Positions 1 to 7,067 of a stretch of DNA of 24,887 nt are shown here, one piece after another (position 1 is the stretch's first letter; every line of letters starts with the position of its first letter). The translations under genes and the position numbers were made by a program. The stretch spans positions 1-24,887 of IMG/VR virus record IMGVR_UViG_3300025151_000286, one strand, 5' to 3'. This stretch comes from a virus. Under the pieces are notes generated by a model that did no database searches, was not told the origin of the DNA, and was given only the letters and a program-made list of their open reading frames with translations.

Positions 1-1
1 A

Positions 2-172
2 TTTAGTACAGCAACAATTACTGCAAGAGGTTGTATGATTTACAACTCAAGTGATAGTAATAAATCAGTTGCTACTATTGATTTTGGTGGAGATAAAACT
101 TCAACCGCTGGCGATTTTACAATTGTATTCCCAGCCGCCGCAGCAGCTACAGCTATTATAAGAATAGCCTAA
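2..172 (+). CDS. C-terminal end of a virion/fibre-like protein (partial)
   Basis: An open frame enters from the left edge and ends at TAA 170-172, giving 56 residues of a protein whose start lies outside the window. The visible part is beta-rich and small-residue-rich, with a stretch reading IDFGGDKTSTAGDFTIVFP followed by an alanine run and an IIRIA ending. I recall similar C-termini in marine phage structural proteins located beside fibre genes, but I cannot name the family. It is followed 9 nt later by the methyltransferase gene on the same strand, so it probably belongs to the same late transcript. Function beyond structural is not claimed. Confidence 0.6.
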   Translation, partial: FSTATITARGCMIYNSSDSNKSVATIDFGGDKTSTAGDFTIVFPAAAAATAIIRIA

Positions 173-181
173 GTCAAACAT

Positions 182-757
182 ATGTTTGGCGATCAAGCGG
201 CTGACAAGCTGATTGCTGATTATTCATTTAATAATATTTTAGATGTAGGGTCTGGCTTTAAATCATCTGTTTGGTCTTTTTTTAATAAAAATAATAAACA
301 AATAGTTAGACAGGATATAAATCCTGAATGCAATCCAGATATTTTGGGTGATTTTAATTTAATCGAAATAGATGGTCAGTTTGATTGCGTATGGTGTTCA
401 CATGTCTTGGAACATCAGCTTAACGTAAATCATTTTCTAAAAAAAATATTTTCATGCCTTAAAGACGATGGCATTCTTGCAATTACTGTTCCACCTTTAA
501 AAGAAGAAATAGTAGGTGGTCATGTTTCTTTATGGAATGCAGGATTGTTGTTATACAATTTAATTTTAGCTGGGTTTAATTGTAAAGATGCTTCTGTAAA
601 AAGTTATGGCTATAATATAAGTGTTATAGTTAAAAAGAAAAAAGCAAAGCTACCTAATTTAAAATTTGATAATGGTGATATTAGAGATCTTGCTGAGTTT
701 TTTCCTTTCAACGCTACAGAAGGATTTAACGGACAAATACAAGAGTGGAATTGGTAA
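182..757 (+). CDS. Class I SAM-dependent methyltransferase (Methyltransf_11/23-like)
   Basis: This 191-residue protein has a Rossmann methyltransferase layout. The SAM-binding motif I is LDVGSGF at residues 20-26. An acidic residue D45 follows in QDIN, then the motif IV-like segment FDCVWCSHVLEH at 67-78 and LKDDGILAITVPP near 92-105. A basic VKKKK patch sits near residue 150. Substrate cannot be read from the sequence; it could act on a sugar, lipid or protein. It sits between structural genes rather than with DNA-modification genes, and its stop TAA (755-757) directly abuts the next ATG. It is clearly AT-richer than its neighbours: 16 of 60 bases are G/C at 241-300 against 31 of 60 at 841-900, which suggests separate acquisition. 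No strong ribosome binding site precedes the ATG. Confidence 0.8.
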   Translation: MFGDQAADKLIADYSFNNILDVGSGFKSSVWSFFNKNNKQIVRQDINPECNPDILGDFNLIEIDGQFDCVWCSHVLEHQLNVNHFLKKIFSCLKDDGILAITVPPLKEEIVGGHVSLWNAGLLLYNLILAGFNCKDASVKSYGYNISVIVKKKKAKLPNLKFDNGDIRDLAEFFPFNATEGFNGQIQEWNW

Positions 758-1396
758 ATGGCTAATATAAACGGATGGGGTCGAGGTACTTGGGGCGAAG
801 GAGCCTGGGGCGAAGCTTTATCCGTAACTCTTACTGCTCCGTCAGCGGCCACATCTGCACTTGGAACCGTTACTACTGATGCTGAAGCCAACGTAACTCT
901 TACTGGATTATCAGCTACATCTACTAATGGGGGGGTTGCGGTAGATGCGCCTGGAGTTGTTGGAGTCAACGGTCTACCTGCAACAGGTGGTTTAGGTACC
1001 GCAACAACTGTATCTAATAATAGTCTCCAAGTTTCAGGTTTAGCTGGGACTTCGGCTCTAGGAACGGCTTCTACAGATGCTGAATCAAATGTTACTTTAA
1101 CTGGTTTTGAAGCTACTGCATCAGTTGGCTCAACCACGCAAATAGCCAAAGCTAATCAAACTCCGACAGGGCAAGAAGGTACTTCAGCTTTAGGAACAGC
1201 ATCAACAATAACAGATAATAAATTTGAAATTATTATTCCTGCTAATGCGGTAGCTACAGTAGGAACTTTAAGTTTTGATGGTGAAGCAAATGTTACTTTG
1301 ATAGGTGTCTCAGCTACAGGAGAATTAGGTAAACCGTTTAAATGGCAAGAAATAGATGACAATCAAACTCCTAATTGGAGTGAAGTCGCTGCTTAA
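758..1396 (+). CDS. 22-residue-repeat structural/fibre protein
   Basis: This 212-residue protein begins with a Trp-Gly motif (GWGRGTWGEGAWG, residues 6-18). The rest is mostly about eight units of 22-23 residues built on V-x-L-T-G-x-x-A-T-x-x-x-G-x-x-x-x. The composition is Ala/Thr/Gly/Val with almost no Cys or aromatic residues, as expected of a repetitive beta structure exposed on a virion. The C-terminus (FKWQEIDDNQTPNWSEVAA) is different and tryptophan-containing. It sits inside the fibre gene block, starting immediately after the methyltransferase stop. A tail fibre, spike or decoration role is inferred from context; I do not recognise a named family. Confidence 0.65.
   Translation: MANINGWGRGTWGEGAWGEALSVTLTAPSAATSALGTVTTDAEANVTLTGLSATSTNGGVAVDAPGVVGVNGLPATGGLGTATTVSNNSLQVSGLAGTSALGTASTDAESNVTLTGFEATASVGSTTQIAKANQTPTGQEGTSALGTASTITDNKFEIIIPANAVATVGTLSFDGEANVTLIGVSATGELGKPFKWQEIDDNQTPNWSEVAA
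818..1333 (+). repeat. In-gene tandem repeat, about 8 x 66-69 nt
   Basis: The coding sequence is a degenerate tandem array of 22-23-codon units, with starts marked by V/L-x-L/V-T/S-G. Several units share ATSALGTASTDAE-like centres (for example near 850-890, 1040-1085 and 1180-1205). Divergence between units is high at the DNA level, so this is an old protein repeat rather than a recent duplication. Confidence 0.7.
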
Positions 1397-1447
1397 TAGT
1401 GTAAAATTATTATTTATGATTTAATATATCAAATATAGGATTTAGTT

Positions 1448-2428
1448 ATGGCAACTTATGTAAACAACTTACGACTTAAAGAAATTGCTACAGGTGATGA
1501 GTCAGGTACCTGGGGAACCAGTACCAATACTAATTTAGAACTTATTGGTGAAGCTCTTGGTGTAGGAACTGAAGCGATTACTACTAACGCTGATACGCAC
1601 ACCACAACCGTAGCAGACGGTGCCTCAGACGCAGGTCGAGCTTTTTACCTTAAATATACAGGTACATTAGATTCAGCTTGTACTATTACGATTGGTCCGA
1701 ACACTATGAAGCGTGTTCAAATTATTGAAAACGCTACCAGTGGTTCGCAAAACATTATTATTTCTCAAGGCTCTGGTTCTAACGTAACGATTGCTCCAGG
1801 CAAAGTAGCAGTCGTACAACTAGACGGAGCAGGATCAGGAGCGGCAGTAACAGACGCACTTACTGATTTAGCTGTTACCGATAGTTTATCAATTAACGGT
1901 ACTACTTTAACGATTGGTGATGCGACAGCAGAAGATACTAAAATAGTATTTGATGGTAACGCTCAAGATTTTTATATTGGTTTAGATGATTCAGCAGACG
2001 ATTTAGTTATCGGTTTAGGATCAGCAGTAGGTACAACACCTGCTATTTCAGTAGATGAAAACCAAAATGTAACGATGCCACAAGTTGTTACTGCATCCAC
2101 CTCAGCAAATATAACGCAAGTCGCTTTGACAGACGGTACAGTAGCTTGGGATGCAAAAGCAGCAGCAAACGCATTTTTATTATTAGAAGAAAACTCAACC
2201 ATATCGGCTCCAACTAATAATGTTGAAGGAGCTATTATTAGTATTGAAGTAGCACAACATGCTTCAAGCGGACCGTATACTTTAGCTTGGAATGCAGTTT
2301 TTGAATTTGTTGGAGATGAAACACCAACAATGACCGCAACCGATGCTAAGACAGATATTTACACATTCCGTTACAACGGTTCAAAATGGCAAAATATAGG
2401 TATTAGTCAAAACTTAACCCAAAGCTAA
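1448..2428 (+). CDS. Phage tail-fibre-like protein
   Basis: This 326-residue beta-rich protein opens with MATYVNNLRLKEIATGDESG followed by a WGTSTNTNLELI segment. I recall that N-terminal pattern from many marine phage and prophage fibre proteins. The middle (about 135-215) has LTIGDATAEDTKIVFDGN and similar beta-hairpin motifs common in fibres. The C-terminal part (about 255-326) has a YTLAWNAVFEFVGDETPTMT segment and ends near an FRYNGSKWQNIGISQ motif typical of the end of fibre knobs. It lies 51 nt downstream of the repeat protein and 1 nt before the LamG-like gene. A virion adhesion role is inferred from family resemblance and location. Confidence 0.7.
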   Translation: MATYVNNLRLKEIATGDESGTWGTSTNTNLELIGEALGVGTEAITTNADTHTTTVADGASDAGRAFYLKYTGTLDSACTITIGPNTMKRVQIIENATSGSQNIIISQGSGSNVTIAPGKVAVVQLDGAGSGAAVTDALTDLAVTDSLSINGTTLTIGDATAEDTKIVFDGNAQDFYIGLDDSADDLVIGLGSAVGTTPAISVDENQNVTMPQVVTASTSANITQVALTDGTVAWDAKAAANAFLLLEENSTISAPTNNVEGAIISIEVAQHASSGPYTLAWNAVFEFVGDETPTMTATDAKTDIYTFRYNGSKWQNIGISQNLTQS

Positions 2429-2429
2429 T

Positions 2430-3914
2430 ATGGAAACCCTCCAAAGAACAGCTAATCGAGGAAGCGTGCCAACTGGGTATGAAATTGATAACTCTTTAAA
2501 GTTAGAGGCTGATAATAGTGAACGACTAAAATCAAACAGCTATCACGCTTCTTCAACACCAACAAGCTCTAAAATTGGTACATTTTCTTTTTGGGTAAAA
2601 AGAACTGAATTAGGTGCTAATTACATGGTTGTTTCAGGAAACTCTGCAAGATATTCTAGAATGTATTTTAATTCAGACGACAAAATACAATTATATTCAG
2701 GTGATAGTTCTTGGAATAGCGTACAACCAATAACAAGCACTGTTTATAGAGATACAGCCGCTTGGTACCACATTGTACTTAGGCTTGACTCTACTGATAG
2801 CACAGCATCTAATAGATTAAGATTATATGTAAACGGTGAAGAACAGGCTTGGGGAACTTCACCCAATATTACACAAGATGGTGTTTTCACATTATGTGAA
2901 TTTGGTGGCCCAACTTGGCACTCTTGGGGTTCAAACTTATCATATTTTACACCTTCAGCTTATTTTAGTGGTTATTTAGCAGAGGTTCATTATGTAGATG
3001 GTCAGGCTTTAGCACCAACAGAGTTTGGTGAAACTGATAGCGATTCAGGTATTTGGAAGCCCAAAGAATATGGTGGAACTTATGGTAACAGTGGTTACTA
3101 TATGGATTTTGAAGATGCTAGTAATTTGGGTGATGATGAATCAGGAAACGGATTTGACTTTGATGAAAACAACATTACATCTATAGACCAATCTGTAGAC
3201 ACACCTACTAACAATTTTGCAATACCAAATGTTTTATGGAACAACTATAACACTGCTACAAGAAGATATACTGCTGTTGAGGGTGGCACAAGATTAGCAG
3301 GAAATCAAAGCAATGTTCTTTGGCGAGGAATACCTGCAACAATACCTGTAAGTAGTGGCAAATGGTATGTTGAAGTAGAGCAAGACAGTACTAATAGTAC
3401 AAATTTTTTATTTGGCTATGGCTCTGCCGATGAACAAGCTTGGGATTGGAGAGAGTTAACAGCAATTCCTTCAGGTGCAAATAATGGTGGCGGAGCAAAA
3501 TGCTTATATTCATATAATCATGGAGTATACGGCTATGATTCTGCTGTTGATCCTTGGCAATATGGTGGCGGTAACTCAAGAACTCAGGGCGATGTCCTTT
3601 GTTTGGCACTAGATTTGGATAATGGCTATGGATATTGGAGAAAAGATGACGGAGCTTGGTTTCAAAGTGGTGACCCCTCAAGTGGCTCAAGTGGCACTGG
3701 TGGCATTACCGTTCCTTGGAACTCTACTCAAAGTACAGTTATTGTTCATCATACAGCTAGAGATAGCGGTGTTTTTAACACGAATTATGGCGGTTTTACA
3801 AAAATGACAATTTCTTCACCAAACACAGATGCAAATGGGTATGGTAGATTTAAATATGCAGTGCCTAGTGGCTACTATGCCTTATGCACTAAAAATGTAG
3901 CGGAGTACGGATAA
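2430..3914 (+). CDS. LamG/concanavalin-like adhesion protein of the tail fibre block
   Basis: This 494-residue protein looks like a two-domain receptor-binding protein. Residues of about 20-205 resemble a LamG/ConA-like jelly roll: a GTFSFWVKRT strand, AWYHIVLRLDST, RLRLYVNGEE, and a GYLAEVHYVDGQALAPTEFG strand followed by WKPKEYGGTYG. Residues of about 275-490 resemble a second beta-sandwich of SPRY type, with a GKWYVEVEQD strand, a GYGSADEQAWDW segment and DVLCLALDLDNGYGYWRKDD. Such domains bind carbohydrate or cell-surface ligands. Its TAA stop shares a base with the next ATG (TAATG), so the two are translationally coupled and probably assemble together. Domain assignment is by eye. Confidence 0.7.
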   Translation: METLQRTANRGSVPTGYEIDNSLKLEADNSERLKSNSYHASSTPTSSKIGTFSFWVKRTELGANYMVVSGNSARYSRMYFNSDDKIQLYSGDSSWNSVQPITSTVYRDTAAWYHIVLRLDSTDSTASNRLRLYVNGEEQAWGTSPNITQDGVFTLCEFGGPTWHSWGSNLSYFTPSAYFSGYLAEVHYVDGQALAPTEFGETDSDSGIWKPKEYGGTYGNSGYYMDFEDASNLGDDESGNGFDFDENNITSIDQSVDTPTNNFAIPNVLWNNYNTATRRYTAVEGGTRLAGNQSNVLWRGIPATIPVSSGKWYVEVEQDSTNSTNFLFGYGSADEQAWDWRELTAIPSGANNGGGAKCLYSYNHGVYGYDSAVDPWQYGGGNSRTQGDVLCLALDLDNGYGYWRKDDGAWFQSGDPSSGSSGTGGITVPWNSTQSTVIVHHTARDSGVFNTNYGGFTKMTISSPNTDANGYGRFKYAVPSGYYALCTKNVAEYG

Positions 3915-4954
3915 TGGCTTATACAAATATAGATGACCCTTCAGCACATTTTCAGACCACACTTTATACAGGTGATGGCAATGACCCTAGAACAGTAACA
4001 AATGGTGGTAACTCTGATTTGCAACCTGACTGGCTTATCATAAAATACAGAACAGCAGGAGTTAGCCCATCAACTTACGACAGCAACAGAGGAGCAACCA
4101 AAAGACTTTACCCTGATTATGGTAGCACAGAAGCAACTTTAACAAATGGTGTAAAGGCTTTTAATACTGATGGTTTTACAGTAGGGGATTTGGGAGAGGT
4201 CAATGCCAATACTATTCCCTTTGTAGCTTGGCAGTGGCATTGTGACGGAGGCACGACCTCGTCTAATACAGAAGGCAATACCACTAATACATTACAAGTA
4301 AACAGTACAGCAGGTTTTAGTATTAGCACATTCACATCTCAAGCATCAGGCGACACAACGATTGGGCATGGTTTGGGCGGAGTTCCTGAATTTTTTATGA
4401 TGAAAGCAATAAATAATGATTATAATTGGTGGGTAAATCATGTTGGTTTAGGCGATCAAAGCAATGAATATATAGCTTGGAATCTGACAGGAGATGCGGC
4501 TACAACGTCTTGGGGAGCAGCACCTACTAGTAGCTTGCTTACATTATCACAAGCCTTTGTAGGTTCAAGTTTAAACACAATCGTTTATGCTTTTAAAGAA
4601 AAACAAGGATATAGCAAATTTAGTGCATATAAAGGTAGAGGTCTTGGTGAAACCTTTGTATATACAGGGTTTAAGCCTGCATTTTTTATGTGCAAAAGAT
4701 TTGACAATACTGGTAACTGGTTGATGTTTGATAATAAAAGAGATGGTATAAATCCTAGCGGTAGATATTTTTATGCTAATGGGGGTAATGCTGAATTTAG
4801 CTCAAGCACAATAATATGTGATTTTGTTAGTAACGGTGTAAAACTAAGGTCTAATGATAATGATATGGGTACAGCTTATGCCGATTACATTTTTCTTGCA
4901 TTTGCAGAGCAACCATTTGTGACATCCAAAGGAATACCTGCAACAGCTAGGTAA
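3914..4954 (+). CDS. Fibre-associated beta-repeat protein, partner of the LamG-like protein
   Basis: This 346-residue protein carries three related blocks, each opening with a hydrophobic strand ending in K: QPDWLIIKYR (about residue 37), VPEFFMMKAI (about 157) and KPAFFMCKRFD (about 255). After these strands come segments with a Trp/Asn-rich hairpin, such as NWWVNHVGLG and NWLMFDNKRD. Its C-terminus contains a YIFLAFAEQPFVTSKGIPATAR segment of a kind I recall at the ends of marine phage fibre proteins. It overlaps the upstream gene by one base. In other phages the two parts may be one polypeptide, so this could be a split adhesin. I infer an exposed tail-fibre component, and the function is otherwise unknown. 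Confidence 0.6.
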   Translation: MAYTNIDDPSAHFQTTLYTGDGNDPRTVTNGGNSDLQPDWLIIKYRTAGVSPSTYDSNRGATKRLYPDYGSTEATLTNGVKAFNTDGFTVGDLGEVNANTIPFVAWQWHCDGGTTSSNTEGNTTNTLQVNSTAGFSISTFTSQASGDTTIGHGLGGVPEFFMMKAINNDYNWWVNHVGLGDQSNEYIAWNLTGDAATTSWGAAPTSSLLTLSQAFVGSSLNTIVYAFKEKQGYSKFSAYKGRGLGETFVYTGFKPAFFMCKRFDNTGNWLMFDNKRDGINPSGRYFYANGGNAEFSSSTIICDFVSNGVKLRSNDNDMGTAYADYIFLAFAEQPFVTSKGIPATAR

Positions 4955-4983
4955 AATAAAATTATTGAGGTAGAATAAAAATT

Positions 4984-5553
4984 ATGTGGGCATTAGTAGA
5001 ATCAGGCAGTATAACTGCTACTTATAATAAACCAAAGGCTATCCAAATAGGGGATATTAAATACCCTAGTAATATATTTGAAGTTTGGTCAAAATCTGAA
5101 TTAGAGGCTGTTGGTATTTACGAAGTTGTTTTTGATAATACAAATTACAAAGATAAAAAATATTATATTAATACAGATCAGACCCTCACTTTTTCAAGTA
5201 ATACTGTTACCGCATCTTATGGCACCGCAACCGCAAGAGCATTGAACGATACAACTGATGATGATGGTAATGTAATCAAAGGTTTAAAAACTTTATGTAA
5301 AGAAAGCATAGATAATGAGGCTTATGGGCTATTACAACCAAATGATTGGATGGTTGTACGAAACGCAGAAAGTTCAAAAGCCATACCGTCTGATTGGTTA
5401 GATTTTAGAGTAGATGTTAGAAGCACTGCTTCTGATATGAAAGATAAAATAGATGCGGTAAGTGATGTAGACGCACTAGCAGCACTTTATGTTTACAATT
5501 CTGAAACTGGTACACGACCATTAGGCGAGTTTCCAACCCCACCAAGTTCATAA
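4984..5553 (+). CDS. Conserved late protein, possible fibre-assembly or tail accessory factor
   Basis: This 189-residue protein begins MWALVESGSITATYNKPKAI and continues with a WSKSELEAVGIYEV segment. I recall that pattern from marine phage proteins of unknown function placed directly after tail fibre genes. The C-terminal half is helical with charged residues (SDWLDFRVDVRSTASDMKDK near 140-160), resembling the C-terminus of tail-fibre-assembly or DUF4376-type proteins. The GAGG at about 4965 is a weak ribosome binding site for the ATG. The location between fibre and lysis genes supports a fibre-linked or chaperone role, but that is inference only. Confidence 0.55.
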   Translation: MWALVESGSITATYNKPKAIQIGDIKYPSNIFEVWSKSELEAVGIYEVVFDNTNYKDKKYYINTDQTLTFSSNTVTASYGTATARALNDTTDDDGNVIKGLKTLCKESIDNEAYGLLQPNDWMVVRNAESSKAIPSDWLDFRVDVRSTASDMKDKIDAVSDVDALAALYVYNSETGTRPLGEFPTPPSS

Positions 5554-5563
5554 GGAGTATTTT

Positions 5564-5827
5564 ATGAAAAATTATATTTTATTAGGTTTAACATTTTTTA
5601 TGGCATCATGTGCGACTGTTGGTGCAGTTATTGATGGCGGTATTGATTTAGGTTCAAGTGTTATTGACTCTACCGTAAAAACAGCAGGTAATTTAACAGA
5701 AGCTGCTTTAAATGATGTAAGTGGAGTTGTTAGTACTGTTACAGATGCTACACAAGATGTCGTAGATACTGTCGTTGAAAATGTAGACAAACAAACAGAC
5801 GAACTTCAAACAAAAGAGGAAGAATAA
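5564..5827 (+). CDS. Small lipoprotein, outer-membrane spanin candidate
   Basis: This 87-residue protein has a lipoprotein signal: MKNYILLGLTFFMASC, where the lipobox ASC ends at Cys16. The mature part is a Val/Asp/Thr-rich amphipathic helix (about 30-80) ending in an acidic tail TKEEE, so it could form a coiled coil. It has a good ribosome binding site (AAGGAG just upstream of the ATG) and heads the lysis module. A lipoprotein in this place is most simply an o-spanin-like protein that helps disrupt the outer membrane. A lipoprotein of host-surface or superinfection-exclusion type is an alternative. Confidence 0.55.
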   Translation: MKNYILLGLTFFMASCATVGAVIDGGIDLGSSVIDSTVKTAGNLTEAALNDVSGVVSTVTDATQDVVDTVVENVDKQTDELQTKEEE

Positions 5828-5829
5828 AT

Positions 5830-5937
5830 ATGGAATATTTTTTAGGAATATTATTAGTTTTAGTAATCGCTGGTGCGGTTATTTGGAAAAACAAACCTGA
5901 ATGGGTTAGCAAAGTTAAGTCTTGGTTTGTTGAGTAA
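5830..5937 (+). CDS. 35-residue single-span membrane protein of the lysis module
   Basis: The protein starts MEYFLGILLVLVIAGAVIW and then becomes basic and aromatic (KNKPEWVSKVKSWFVE). It therefore has one N-terminal membrane helix (about 3-19) with a short amphipathic tail. It starts 2 nt after the lipoprotein stop, and its TAA shares a base with the following ATG. The packing against genes on both sides supports a real gene despite its size. It may be a holin/antiholin-like or spanin-like accessory; no family is recognised. Confidence 0.6.
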   Translation: MEYFLGILLVLVIAGAVIWKNKPEWVSKVKSWFVE

Positions 5938-6131
5938 TGTCTAAGCCAACTGCAGCAACCGTTCATACTGAGTTAGTTAGGCATGAAACTGAGTGTGCTG
6001 AACGTTGGAAGACTTGTTTTAATCAATTAGAAAAACTAGATAAAGATATACACTTTGTTAGAAATCTAATTTTAGGTGGTACAGGCACTTTGGCTTTGAC
6101 CTTTTTAGGATTTATACTGACTCAAATATGA
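5937..6131 (+). CDS. 64-residue XhlA-like small membrane protein
   Basis: The N-terminal 40 residues are charged and helical (for example TELVRHETECAERWKTCFNQ, then LEKLDKDIHFV). A single C-terminal membrane helix follows at about 45-62 (ILGGTGTLALTFLGFILTQI). This is the topology of XhlA-type hemolysin/holin accessory proteins, though the match is by layout only. Two cysteines, C20 and C27, lie in the helical part. It overlaps the previous gene by 1 nt and the holin gene by 4 nt (ATGA). Confidence 0.55.
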   Translation: MSKPTAATVHTELVRHETECAERWKTCFNQLEKLDKDIHFVRNLILGGTGTLALTFLGFILTQI

Positions 6132-6592
6132 AAAAACTTAAATCAGTTTTAGGTGCTTTAGCACCAACGTTAGGAGCGGCTATAGGCGGACCGTTAGGAG
6201 GCCAAGCTGGTTCAATACTTAGCTCTGTACTGGGCGTGCCTAACAATCCTAAATCTATAGAATCAGCAATGAACAACATCACCTCTGAACAGATGATGGC
6301 GTTAAAGAAAGCTGAAAAAGAATTTGAAGTTCAAATGAAAGAACTTGATGTTGATATCTACAGATTAGAAACTAAAGACGTTCAAGATGCTAGAGATAAA
6401 TTTAGTTCTGATTGGACGCCTAAATTTTTAGGTGTTCTTTGTCTTGTAGGTTTTTTTGGCTATATAGGTATGGTCACACTCTATCCTCAACCAGATTCAA
6501 GTGACGATATTGTCATGCTGGTGATTGGATCTATTACTGGTATAGCTACCGCAGTTATATCATTCTACTTTGGATCGTCCAACAAAAAATAA
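6128..6592 (+). CDS. Holin of the 3-TM (GTA holin-like) type
   Basis: This 154-residue protein has a Gly/Ala-rich hydrophobic N-terminus (about 6-36) and a long charged helix (about 50-95). Two clear membrane helices follow at about 100-118 (FLGVLCLVGFFGYIGMV) and 128-148 (IVMLVIGSITGIATAVISF), with a short SSNKK tail. That arrangement and its position 2 nt before the endolysin fit the Holin_3TM family seen in phages and gene transfer agents. It would form the membrane lesion that lets the soluble endolysin reach the peptidoglycan. The N-terminal segment might be the third membrane span. Confidence 0.75.
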   Translation: MKKLKSVLGALAPTLGAAIGGPLGGQAGSILSSVLGVPNNPKSIESAMNNITSEQMMALKKAEKEFEVQMKELDVDIYRLETKDVQDARDKFSSDWTPKFLGVLCLVGFFGYIGMVTLYPQPDSSDDIVMLVIGSITGIATAVISFYFGSSNKK

Positions 6593-6594
6593 TT

Positions 6595-7059
6595 ATGCAC
6601 ATCTCTGAAGAAGGGCTCGAACTTATCAAGCATTTTGAGGGTTGCCCAACAGATGACGAAGGCAACGCTATCGCCTATCAAGACGCAGTAGATGTATGGA
6701 CAATTGGTTATGGCCACACTAAAGATGTGCAAGAAGGTGATAAGTGGACTAAAGAAAAAGCAGACTTTATGTTGTGGCGTGAGCTTGAAGAGGAATATGA
6801 GGGTTACGTAAATGATTATGTGCATGTCCCTTTAAACCAGCAACAATTTGATGCGTTATGTAGTTGGGTCTATAACCTAGGTCCAGCAAATCTAAAACGC
6901 TCAACGCTTTTAAGAAAACTAAATAATGGTGAATACGAAGAAACACCAAACCAAATAAAAAGATGGAATAAAGCTGGGGGAAAGGTTTTAGAGGGTCTTA
7001 CAAGGAGAAGAGAGGCAGAGGCTTTACTGTTTGAAGGTAAAGATTGGCGACATATATAG
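6595..7059 (+). CDS. Endolysin, T4/lambda-type lysozyme (GH24)
   Basis: This 154-residue muramidase cleaves the MurNAc-GlcNAc bond of peptidoglycan. The catalytic Glu is E15 in HFEG. The conserved block AYQDAVDVWTIGYGHT follows at about 27-42, with D30 and T36 as the other expected active-site residues. The FDALCSWVYNLG motif (about 84-95) and GLTRRREAE near the C-terminus are also family features. There is no signal or anchor segment, so export depends on the holin just upstream. The loop between E15 and D30 is about six residues longer than the common E-x8-D spacing, and the usual Gly before VWTIG is Asp33. Otherwise the length is normal. Confidence 0.9.
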   Translation: MHISEEGLELIKHFEGCPTDDEGNAIAYQDAVDVWTIGYGHTKDVQEGDKWTKEKADFMLWRELEEEYEGYVNDYVHVPLNQQQFDALCSWVYNLGPANLKRSTLLRKLNNGEYEETPNQIKRWNKAGGKVLEGLTRRREAEALLFEGKDWRHI

Positions 7060-7067
7060 GAGTATAA

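Noticed and set aside
610-1149. A 179-residue frame on the minus strand opposite the repeat protein
   Set aside because: It mirrors the tandem repeat coding on the plus strand (Val/Ala/Pro-rich antisense of the Thr/Ala/Gly repeats) and crosses the methyltransferase/repeat gene boundary. It has no domain logic.
818-1333. Tandem repeats considered as a CRISPR array or recombination site
   Set aside because: The units are in-frame and degenerate, with no identical direct repeats and no spacer pattern; a protein repeat explains them.
1397-1447. Possible late promoter in the AT-rich gap before the fibre gene
   Set aside because: No convincing -35/-10 pair at proper spacing; the AT-richness alone is not evidence.
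3391-3690. A 99-residue minus-strand frame opposite the LamG-like gene
   Set aside because: It is histidine-rich antisense of a Gly/Asp/Trp-rich coding region. The plus-strand beta-sandwich pattern runs uninterrupted through it.
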